From Salvelinus alpinus (Eukaryota; Chordata; Actinopteri; Salmoniformes; Salmonidae), in contig NC_092091.1 of assembly GCF_045679555.1 (NCBI RefSeq), positions 89,386,651 through 89,450,650 of the forward strand: a DNA stretch of 64,000 bases. The letters run 5' to 3'. A program made the translations under genes and the position numbers. How positions within the stretch are numbered: the first letter of the stretch is position 1; every line of letters starts with the position of its first letter. Shown here one piece after another: positions 1 through 9,366 of the stretch. The notes under the pieces are model-generated. The model was not told the origin of the DNA and made no database searches. It saw only the letters and a program-made list of their open reading frames with translations.

Positions 1-63
1 CAGAGGAGTGGAGCTGCTCTGTGTTGGACTAACCAGTCCACTCTGCAACATACAGACACTTGT
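1..63 (+). CDS. LRR exon, 5'-truncated by window edge
   Basis: This stretch matches the end of the LRR exon at 2280-2441 (its 2379-2441) almost base for base, and so does the start of the following intron. The donor GTGAG begins at 64. It is therefore the last third of a duplicated LRR exon. Confidence 0.7.
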
Positions 64-3000
64 GTGAGTTAAATATCTTCAGTATCCACTGTGAGTTGAT
101 ATATTTTGTATGTAGTTAGTATATGTGTGTTTTTAACATTATTTGAACATCTTGGTAAATATGCAGAAACCTACATCACAAGTGATAAATATATCAAACT
201 ATATCAAGGTTAAATATCTTGAGTGAGTTTGTGTTTTTAGAAAAAATATAAACTACTGGAACCAAGACTTCAAAATAACTGATATTGGAACAAGATGGAG
301 GGAATGTTGGAACATAAATAACACAATTACAGTTAACAAGAATGTATGTTTAATCCAGTACAAACTAATGTATAGAATTTATTACACAAGACAACATTCA
401 CAAATTCTACAGCACAACGACAGAGTCGTGTCTTAAGTATAAAACTAACATTGAGTCAATAATTCATGCTTTCTGGGAATGCTATAATTCCAAAAGTTAT
501 GGGCGGAGTTAGAAGTTGTCTGTCAGAAGTATTACAACGTAAACATACTTTTAATCCGTCTTTCTGCATATTTCATGACATGGCATATGGGGGGTGTAGT
601 GAGATACCCGATGTCGTGTCTTTACAATGGATTATATGATATATAACATGCTATTTTATCAAATCAATTCTCTGTAATTAATATTACCTGATTAAACTAA
701 TCATGTAAATGTAATTAACTAGGAAGTTGGGGCACCACGGAAGAATGTTTATAGAGCTGTTGTCTTCCGAATAAACTGATATGATGACTGGTTACACAAA
801 GAAAGGGGTTGGGTTTGAATGAAAGAGCGGGAAGACTGAGGAACAAATGGATTGGGTCTCTATCGGTCCTCATGAAGCTATGCTATCGTAAATACAGAAT
901 CTTATGCATTCTAAATAACCGCCCATTCGGAAAAGGATAATGCAAGAAATATATTTACTCTGAGCTGCGCTTCGATAGATTGGTCGAAGATGGAAGGCTG
1001 GGTGGTGCAGCAGAGATCTCCTTTGTCCTTTGAATAATATTTCTGGGCTGATACGTTGTAGTCTGTCGTCTTGTGGTAGAACGGATACGTTGTAGTACCC
1101 TGTCTTTCTGAAGATATTGTTCGTCCTTTCCTAGGCCACGCAAGTTTACAGCTGCTGCTGCTAACTCGACGTCTAGGATGTATCACGTCTTTAGTGAATA
1201 AGAGTTCAAAGTTCATACCAAGTTGCCATCCTAAGCTCATGCTATATTCTGGCTGGTATAGTCGAAATTCATCCTTCCAGCGTGGCGATCGTCACCTCCA
1301 CTTTGAAATTCGCCCTTCTAAACGTATGGACATCAGTCCTCACGTCATTGGGAACACAATGTTAATTTCGTTAGGTTGTAGTCGTTCAACCATTCGCAAC
1401 CAGAGCTCACGCTGAGGTTGGCTTAGTTCGCCGTGAATTGGGGTTTATAGAAATGTAGAAAAGGGGTTTGTTCATCATTTCCAACCAATGCCTGTTGACG
1501 TGGGTGTGGCCACTGATTGAGCATATTTTACTTATGAAAACAGTTCTCTCGCTTTAAAAACTAAAATTACATTTAATCATTTCACAAATAGTTTCATATT
1601 TAAATATTTAAATTGCACAACAATTCCATGTGGATCTGATAACTAGAACGTGTAGACTTTCCAAGATACAGTTTGTCGTCCTGTCATCAGTAATAATGTC
1701 TCAGACGACAACTGATCTGACATCATATTCTTTAAGTACCAACGGACACTTTCAACTGGTTGGATTACAGAAATGTTGTTCAGTTACCAACCTGTTGACG
1801 TTACCATACTCTCTCTATGTTAACAAAGGGCTTTCCAAGAGTCCATTCTGTAGAGTAGAGAGAGAAAAGGGGTTAAGGTATTTATGGGGGTCATAAACCT
1901 CACCAATAGGGCAACGTCATGACACCGATGAGCTGGACGATTCTCTTCTCATCATTCATCTTGTAAAAACTAATACAAAAAATATATGAAGGGTCGAAAA
2001 AAGTATGTTTTTAACATTGGTTAATCATGTGGGGAGGCAGGTATCCTAGTGGTTAGAGCGTTGGACTTGTAACCGAAAGGTTGCTAGATTGAATCCCCGA
2101 GCTGGTAAAAATCTGTCCTTCTGCCCCTGAACAAAACACTGTTCCTAGGCCGTCATTGAAAATAAGAATTTGTTCTTTACTGACTTGCCTAGTTAAATAA
2201 AGGTTAAATAACAATTGTCTTAATGCATCTCATTATTCTTAAAGCTTTGAATATTTAAGTGTATATCTCCTCTCTCCAGACTAGCTGGCTGTAAACTCAC
2301 ATATGAATCCTGTGAGACTCTGCAGACACCAAACTCCTCCCTGAGAGAACTGGACCTCAGCAACAATGACCTGGGAGACAGAGGAGTGGAGCTGCTCTGT
2401 GTTGGACTAACCCGTCCACTCTGCAACATACAGACACTAGTGTGAGTTAAATATCTTCAGTATGAGTTATTATGTGGATGTTTTAAACATGTGTTAATCA
2501 TGTGCTCTTCTGCCCACTAGTCTGGGTCAGTGTGGTCTGACAGAGGGTTGCTGTTCAGATCTGGCCTCTGTCCTGAGTTCACCCAACTCACAACTGAAAC
2601 AACTGGAGCTGAGAGACAATGACCTGCAGGACTCAGGAGTTACACTGCTGTCTGCTGGACTGGAGGATCCAGACTGTAAACTACACACACTGGGGTAAGT
2701 ACAGCTGTTTCAGTCAGGTCTGTACTGAGCTGAGTTACACTGCTGTCTGCTGGACTGGAGGATCCAGACTGTAAACTACACACACTGGGGTAAGTACAGC
2801 TGTTTCAGTCAGGTCAGTGCTGAGTTTAGTAAAACAAATACTCTGAAAATCTGATGTTTCATGACAATGTTTGTGTCATGGACAAATGTATGGGTGTCCT
2901 ACAAGATGATTGACACCAGTACACCAACCTAGACAGCTGTTGTGTGTCTCTCTGTAGGCTGTCTGGCTGTCTGGTCACAGAGGAGGGCTGTGCTGCTCTG

Positions 3001-4344
3001 TCTTCAGCTCTGAGGTCAAACCCCTCCCACCTGAAAGAGCTGGACCTGAGCTACAATCACCCAGGAGACTCTGCAGGGGGACTGCTTTCAGCTGCTCTGG
3101 TGGATCCCACATATAAACTGATGAAGCTGAAGTAAGTCAGAATAGATGTCCTAATAGTGTGAGCAGCGGTTGTGTCATATGTAGTGTAGTAGGGTCAGTA
3201 ACATGAGGACATGATGGTAGAATTAAGGGGAAGTTTACTCAGCAGGCTGAGCACTCCAACACAGCATACATCATCACCACATGAATACTCTTCTTCTGCA
3301 TCTCTGATATCCTGTTGGAATTGTACTCTGTTCTGTATGCAGGATAGAATACCTGTATGTCTCTAGTAATGAATTGTACTCCGTTCTGTATGCAGTAGGT
3401 AGGATAGAATACCTGTATGTCTCTAGTAATGAATTGTACTCTGTTCTGTATGCAGTAGGTAGGATAGAATACCTGTATGTCTCTAGTAATGAATTGTACT
3501 CCGTTCTGTATGCAGTAGGTAGGATAGAATACCTGTATGTCTCTAGTAATGAACTTGGATAGTGCACCAGAACACAACAATATGGTTTAAATGTTGACTG
3601 CTTTATTAGGTCTTTGTCAGTCAATAACCTGTTTCTCCTACAGTGTGGAGCATGGTGGAGAGTGCAGGCTGAAATCAGGGCTGAGGAAATGTAAGTCTCT
3701 TCAATCCTAATTAACTGCCTATTCAGAACTATAGTAACATAGTAACTAATCAATACTTGTTCTGTACCTACAAAATAACATTTTATATGAAGATGTGGTT
3801 TGATTAAACTCTCCTTTTGTCTACAGATGCCTGTCATCTCACCCTGGACCCAAATACAGCAAACCAACACCTGATACTGTCTGAGGGGAACAGGAAGGTG
3901 ACATGTGTGGAAGAGAAGCAGCATTATGAAGACCATCCAGACAGATTTGACTATCATCCCCAAGTTCTCTGCAAAGAAGGCTTATCTGGGTGTCGTTATT
4001 ACTGGGAGGTGGAGAGGGATGGTGACGTGGCTGACATTGGTTTGGTGTACGAAGGACTGAAGAGGAAGGGACGGTTGTATGACAATTGGATTGGCGATAA
4101 TAGGAAGTCCTGGTGTTTATTCTGCTCTCATAGAGGTTATAACTTTTACCATGCTGGAGTCTGTAGCAGAATCATCCCTGGTCCTAATTCTAACAGAGTT
4201 GGAGTGTATCTGGACTGGCCAGCTGGTACTTTGTCCTTCTATAGTGTGTCCTCCTCTGGTACACTGACACACCTTTACACAGAACACACCACATTCACTG
4301 AACCCCTCTATCCTGGGTTTAAGGTTTATCCTCCTCCTCAGTGA
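1..4344 (+). CDS. NLR-family gene, 3' part: LRR exons, linker, B30.2 (PRY/SPRY) terminal exon
   Basis: Gene-level entry. Exons read from splice sites and frame: 1-63 (cut by the window edge), 2280-2441, 2521-2694, 2958-3131, 3644-3690 and 3827-4344 (stop TGA 4342-4344). The reading frame is continuous across every junction. The LRR exons are about 174 bp, one ribonuclease-inhibitor-type repeat unit of about 58 residues each, as in the expanded fish NLRC3-like/NLR-C families. The last exon is a B30.2 domain, a common C-terminal addition in those fish families. NLRs are cytosolic sensors; LRR and B30.2 are presumed ligand-recognition modules. The NACHT and N-terminal effector domains lie outside the window. 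The LRR exons could also splice to the downstream FIIND-CARD exons (9227-18651), because the phases match. No expression evidence is visible. The domain calls are firm; the exact gene identity is not. Confidence 0.75.
64..611. other. Intronic sequence, no gene seen
   Basis: AT-rich sequence between the truncated LRR exon and the LTR insertion. The first ~20 bases repeat the intron start found after 2441. Nothing else was recognised. Confidence 0.5.
612..1924 (+). mobile_element. Solo LTR (~1.31 kb) with 4-bp target-site duplication
   Basis: The block starts TGTCGTGTC and ends CGTCATGACA, so it has TG...CA ends with a short terminal inverted repeat. It is flanked by CCGA at 608-611 and CCGA at 1925-1928, a 4-bp target-site duplication. 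It shares an internal landmark (GGGGCACCA about 120 bp from the start, after a run of ATTAA-type words) with 47596-48197 (reverse) and 53651-54930. No gag or pol is present, hence a solo LTR. It lies inside an LRR intron. The ORFs inside it are not convincing genes. Confidence 0.6.
2031..2211 (+). mobile_element. tRNA-derived SINE of the salmonid HpaI type
   Basis: The head resembles a tRNA gene: an A-box-like segment (CTAGTGGTTAGAGCG) and a B-box-like segment (GGTTGCTAGATTGAATCC). The body is the usual salmonid SINE body with GAATTTGTTCTT near the end and an A-rich tail with AAATAAAGG. This SINE type is widespread in salmonids and supports the taxonomic reading. It sits in the intron just upstream of the LRR exon at 2280. 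Confidence 0.8.
2280..2441 (+). CDS. LRR exon (54 residues, 4 short of the usual unit)
   Basis: The acceptor CTCTCCAG ends at 2279 and the donor GTGAG begins at 2442. The translation carries the ribonuclease-inhibitor-like core [13 protein letters not shown]. The exon is 162 bp, against 174 bp for the two LRR exons that follow. The missing 12 bases lie early in the unit, near residues SCETLQTP, so the frame is kept. Confidence 0.75.
2521..2694 (+). CDS. LRR exon
   Basis: 174 bp, acceptor TGCCCACTAG and donor GTAAGT. The translation starts [11 protein letters not shown] and holds [15 protein letters not shown], one leucine-rich repeat unit with the xxLxLxxN-type core. Phase matches the exons on either side. 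Confidence 0.8.
2637..2816 (+). repeat. 95-bp partial tandem duplication of an LRR exon end with its splice donor
   Basis: The last ~58 bp of the LRR exon plus the first ~37 bp of intron are repeated with a 95-bp offset (2637-2731 and 2732-2816). The second copy keeps GGGGTAAGT, so there is a spare donor with no acceptor of its own. Confidence 0.75.
2958..3131 (+). CDS. LRR exon (last LRR before the linker)
   Basis: 174 bp, acceptor CTCTGTAG and donor GTAAGT. It contains [17 protein letters not shown]. It ends two bases into a codon, which fits both the linker exon at 3644 and the linker exon at 9227. Confidence 0.8.
3315..3553 (+). repeat. Intronic minisatellite, 60-bp unit, ~4 copies
   Basis: Units repeat exactly every 60 bases with one or two substitutions (for example ACTCTG versus ACTCCG). 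ORFs across it on both strands follow from a unit length divisible by three. Confidence 0.85.
3644..3690 (+). CDS. Short linker exon (HGGEC motif) before B30.2
   Basis: 47 bp, acceptor CTCCTACAG and donor GTAAG. It encodes [15 protein letters not shown]. The short exon joins LRR to B30.2. A homologous, expanded version is at 9227-9366. Confidence 0.7.
3827..4344 (+). CDS. B30.2 (PRY/SPRY) domain, terminal exon
   Basis: The exon begins after TCTACAG at 3826 and runs to TGA. PRY comes first ([20 protein letters not shown], then the HPDRFDY region). SPRY follows, with the typical YYWEVE segment, the DIGLVYEG strand, [23 protein letters not shown] and a PLYPGFKV end. About 172 residues is normal for B30.2. 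In proteins this fold binds protein ligands and is presumed here to serve recognition. It is intact with no frameshift. No AATAAA was seen close downstream. Confidence 0.88.
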
Positions 4345-4378
4345 CTCTGTGTCAGATAGATGACCAACACATTCAGAG

Positions 4379-5562
4379 GTGAGTGTTTTAATGTGTTCTG
4401 TTGGACCTACAGACAGTTAGATTAGTAGTAATGGTGTGTTTTAATGTGTTCTGTTGGACCTACAGACAGTTAGATTAGTAGTAGTGGTGTGTTTTAATGT
4501 GTTCTGTTGGACCTACAGACAGTTAGATTAGTAGTAGTGGTGTGTTTTAATGTGTTCTGTTGGACCTACAGACAGTTAGATTAGTAGTAGTGGTGTGTTT
4601 TAATGGGTTCTGTTGGACCTACAGACAGTTAGATTAGTAGTAGTGGTGTGTTTTAATGTGTTCTGTTGGACCTACAGACAGTTAGATTAGTAGTAGTGGT
4701 GTGTTTTAATGTGTTCTGTTGGACCTACAGACAGTTAGATTAGTAGTAGTGGTGTGTTTTAATGGGTTCTGTTGGACCTACAGACAGTTAGATTAGTAGT
4801 AGTGGTGTGTTTTAATGTGTTCTGTTGGACCTACAGACAGTTAGATTAGTAGTAGTGGTGTGTTTTAATGTGTTCTGTTGGACCTACAGACAGTTAGATT
4901 AGTAGTAGTGGTGTGTTTTAATGTGTTCTGTTGGACCTACAGACAGTTAGATTAGTAGTAGTGGTGTGTTTTAATGGGTTCTGTTGGACCTACAGACAGT
5001 TAGATTAGTAGTAGTGGTGTGTTTTAATGTGTTCTGTTGGACCTACAGACAGTTAGATTAGTAGTAGTGGTGTGTTTTAATGTGTTCTGTTGGACCTACA
5101 GACAGTTAGATTAGTAGTAGTGGTGTGTTTTAATGTGTTCTGTTGGACCTACAGACAGTTAGATTAGTGGTAGTGGTGTGTTTTAATGTGTTCTGTTGGA
5201 CCTACAGACAGTTAGATTAGTAGTAGTGGTGTGTTTTAATGTGTTCTGTTGGACCTACAGACAGTTAGATTAGTAGTAGTGGTGTGTTTTAATGTGTTCT
5301 GTTGGACCTACAGACAGTTAGATTAGTAGTAGTGGTGTGTTTTAATGTGTTCTGTTGGACCTACAGACAGTTAGATTAGTAGTAGTGGTGTGTTTTAATG
5401 TGTTCTGTTGGACCTACAGACAGTTAGATTAGTAGTAGTGGTGTGTTTTAATGTGTTCTGTTGGACCTACAGACAGTTAGATTAGTAGTAGTGGTGTGTT
5501 TTAATGTGTTCTGTTGGACCTACAGACAGTTAGATTAGTAGTAGTGGTGTGTTTTAATGTGT
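4379..5562 (+). repeat. Minisatellite, 53-bp unit, ~22 copies
   Basis: The unit begins GGTGTGTTTTAATGTGTTCT and ends GATTAGTAGTAGT. Copies are near-identical, with a GTG/GGG variant recurring in some units. It begins within 40 bases of the B30.2 stop, in the presumed 3' UTR or intron. Confidence 0.9.
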
Positions 5563-5716
5563 TATTTTAGAGTCAGTCTCACTCTAACCACTAGAGGGCA
5601 TCAGAACCTGTTGAATAGGACAGCCTCACTGTAATGTCAGTCTCACTCACGTGTAGGTCTCAATTTTGTGTCACAAGCGCAGTGCAGTGTTTTGAGGGGG
5701 GAAGAGTGTGTGTAAC

Positions 5717-8700
5717 TCTAGGGGGGAATGTAACTCATGATACCTGGTGACTTCACATCTCTAGGGGGGAATGTAACTCATGATACCTGGTGACTTCACA
5801 TCTCTAGGGGGGAATGTAACTCATGATACCTGGTGACTTCACATCTCTAGGGGGGAATGTAACTCATGATACCTGGTGACTTCACATCTCTAGGGGGGGA
5901 ATGTAACTCATGATACCTGGTGACTTCACATCTCTAGGGGGGAATGTAACTCATGATACCTGGTGACTTCACATCTCTAGGGGGGGAATGTAGTTCATGA
6001 TACCTGGTGACTTCACATCTCTAGGGGGGAATGTAACTCATGATACCTGGTGACTTCACATCTCTAGGGGGGAATGTAACTCATGATACCTGGTGACTTC
6101 ACATCTCTAGGGGGGGAATGTAGTTCATGATACCTGGTGACTTCACATCTCTAGGGGGGAATGTAACTCATGATACCTGGTGACTTCACATCTCTAGGGG
6201 GGAATGTAACTCATGATACCTGGTGACTTCACATCTCTAGGGGGGAATGTAACTCATGATACCTGGTGACTTCACATCTCTAGGGGGGGATTGTAACTCA
6301 TGATACCTGGTGACTTCGCATCTCTAGGGGGGGAATGTAACTCATGATACCTGGTGACATCACATCTCTAGGGGGGAATGTAACTCATGATACCTGGTGA
6401 CATCACATCTCTAGGGGGGAATGTAACTCATGATACCTGGTGACATCACATCTCTAGGGGGGAATGTAACTCATGATACCTGGTGACATCACATCTCTAG
6501 GGGGGAATGTAACTCATGATACGTGGTGACTTCACATCTCTAGGGGGGGAATGTAACTCATGATACCTGGTGACATCACATCTCTAGGGGGGTTTAACTC
6601 ATGATACCTAATGACTTCACATCTCTAGGGGGGAATGTAACTCATGATACCTGGTGACTTCACATCTCTAGGGGGGAATGTAACTCATGATACCTGGTGA
6701 CTTCACATCTCTAGGGGGGAATGTAACTCATGATACCTGGTGACTTCACATCTCTAGGGGGGAATGTAACTCATGATACCTGGTGACTTCACATCTCTAG
6801 GGGGGAATGTAACTCATGATACCTGGTGACATCACATCTCTAGGGGGGAATGTAACTCATGATACCTGGTGACTTCACATCTCTAGGGGGGGATTGTAAC
6901 TCATGATACCTGGTGACTTCACATCTCTAGGGGGGAATGTAACTCATGATACCTGGTGACTTCACATCTCTAGGGGGGAATGTAACTCATGATACCTGGT
7001 GACATCACATCTCTAGGGGGGAATGTAACTCATGATACCTGGTGACTTCACATCTCTAGGGGGGGATTGTAACTCATGATGCCTGGTGACTTCACATCTC
7101 TAGGGGGGAATGTAACTCATGATACCTGGTGACTTCACATCTCTAGGGGCAATGTAACTCATGATACCTGGTGACTTCACATCTCTAGGGGGGTATAACT
7201 CATGATACCTGGTGACTTCATCTCTAGGGGGGGAATGTAACTCATGATACCTGGTGACTTCACATCTCTAGGGGGGAATGTAACTCATGATACCTGGTGA
7301 CATCACATCTCTAGGGGGGAATGTAACTCATGATACCTGGTGACTTCACATCTCTAGGGGGGAATGTAACTCATGATACCTGGTGACTTCACATCTCTAG
7401 GGGGGAATGTAACTCATGATACCTGGTGACTTCACATCTCTAGGGGGGAATGTAACTCATGATACCTGGTGACTTCACATCTCTAGGGGGGTATGTAACT
7501 CATGATACCTGGTGACTTCACATCTCTAGGGGGGAATGTAACTCATGATACCTGGTGACTTCACATCTCTAGGGGGGAATGTAACTCATGATACCTGGTG
7601 ACTTCACATCTCTAGGGGGGAATGTAACTCATGATACCTGGTGACATCACATCTCTAGGGGGGAATGTAACTCATGATACCTGGTGACTTCACATCTCTA
7701 GGGGGGAATGTAACTCATGATACCTGGTGACTTCACATCTCTAGGGGGGAATGTAACTCATGATACCTGGTGACTTCACATCTCTAGGGGGGAATGTAAC
7801 TCATGATACCTGGTGACTTCACATCTCTAGGGGGGAATGTAACTCATGATACCTGGTGACTTCACATCTCTAGGGGGGAATGTAACTCATGATACCTGGT
7901 GACTTCACATCTCTAGGGGGGAATGTAACTCATGATACCTGGTGACTTCACATCTCTAGGGGGGGAATGTAGTTCATGATACCTGGTGACTTCACATCTC
8001 TAGGGGGGAATGTAACTCATGATACCTGGTGACTTCACATCTCTAGGGGGGAATGTAACTCATGATACCTGGTGACTTCACATCTCTAGGGGGGGAATGT
8101 AGTTCATGATACCTGGTGACTTCACATCTCTAGGGGGGAATGTAACTCATGATACCTGGTGACTTCACATCTCTAGGGGGGAATGTAACTCATGATACCT
8201 GGTGACTTCACATCTCTAGGGGGGGAATGTAGTTCATGATACCTGGTGACTTCACATCTCTAGGGGGGGATTGTAACTCATCATACCTGGTGACATCACA
8301 TCTCTAGGGGGGAATGTAACTCATGATACCTGGTGACATCACATCTCTAGGGGGGAATGTAACTCATGATACCTGGTGACATCACATCTCTAGGGGGGAA
8401 TGTAACTCATGATACCTGGTGACTTCACATCTCTAGGGGGGGAATGTAACTCATGATACCTGGTGACTTCACATCTCTAGGGGGGAATGTAACTCATGAT
8501 ACCTGGTGACTTCACATCTCTAGGGGGGAATGTAACTCATGATACCTGGTGACTTCACATCTCTAGGGGGGAATGTAACTCATGATACCTGGTGACTTCA
8601 CATCTCTAGGGGGGGATTGTAACTCATGATGCCTGGTGACTTCACATCTCTAGGGGGGAATGTAACTCATGATACCTGGTGACTTCACATCTCTAGGGGG

Positions 8701-8925
8701 AATGTAACTCATGATACCTGGTGACTTCACATCTCTAGGGGGGTATAACTCATGATACCTGGTGACTTCATCTCTAGGGGGGGAATGTAACTCATGATAC
8801 CTGGTGACTTCACATCTCTAGGGGGGAATGTAACTCATGATACGTGGTGACTTCACATCTCTAGGGGGGGAATGTAACTCATGATACCTGGTGACTTCAC
8901 ATCTCTAGGGGGGAATGTAACTGAT
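5717..8925 (+). repeat. Minisatellite, 43-bp unit, ~75 copies
   Basis: The unit contains TAGGGGGGAATGTAACTCAT followed by GATACCTGGTGACTTCACAT. Copies vary in the G-run (6 or 7), CTTCA/CATCA and AACTC/AGTTC. Larger blocks of variants recur, suggesting amplification of multi-unit segments. Confidence 0.9.
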
Positions 8926-9226
8926 GTGCTAAATGACTTAAATGTAAATGTAATGTAAATGATGATACCTGGTTACTTCAGATTTCTAGGGGCTTTCATC
9001 AAGATTAACAATGTCACTTGTAATGTCACCATCAGTATTGACTTTATGGAAGTTGACAGTGTTTGCAATGCACCCTACATAGGGAGCTGTTCTGTCACCC
9101 TTTATACACTTGTTGTATTTATGCACCCTTTGTATTGCTTATGAAGACTGTATGTATGCTATATAAAGCCTTTATAAGTTGTATTTAGTTTAATCACAGT
9201 CTATCCTTCTGCTTTACCAACACCAG
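8926..9226. other. Intronic sequence, no feature recognised
   Basis: Sequence between the 43-bp array and the linker exon at 9227. A TATAAAG word is present near 9159, but nothing supports a promoter. Confidence 0.4.
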
Positions 9227-9366
9227 AGACCATGGTGGAGAGAGTTGCATCAAGCCTGGACCTGAGGACACCAGAGACCATGGTGGAGAGTGTTGGATCA
9301 AGCCTGGACCTGAGGACACCAGAGACCACGGTGGAGAGTGTTGGATCAAGTCTGGACCTGAGAAAT
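9227..9366 (+). CDS. Linker exon expanded to three HGGEC units
   Basis: Three 48-bp tandem copies encode a 16-residue unit ([16 protein letters not shown]), corresponding to the single HGGEC exon at 3644. The acceptor follows CCAACACCAG and the donor GTGAG is at 9367. The length modulo 3 and both phases equal those of the 47-bp version. Confidence 0.65.

Noticed and set aside
911-1896. ORFs inside the first LTR block
   Set aside because: No domain, overlapping on both strands, inside a solo LTR with a target-site duplication.
2031-2110. Possible tRNA gene
   Set aside because: The tRNA-like head continues into a SINE body and tail; the acceptor stem is not closed.
4379-8925. Regular repeats as a possible CRISPR array
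   Set aside because: Units are contiguous with no unique spacers, and the context is vertebrate; these are minisatellites.
9150-9226. TATA-like word before the linker exon as a separate promoter
   Set aside because: A single AT-rich word without other promoter signals; the phase-compatible acceptor at 9226 better explains the exon.
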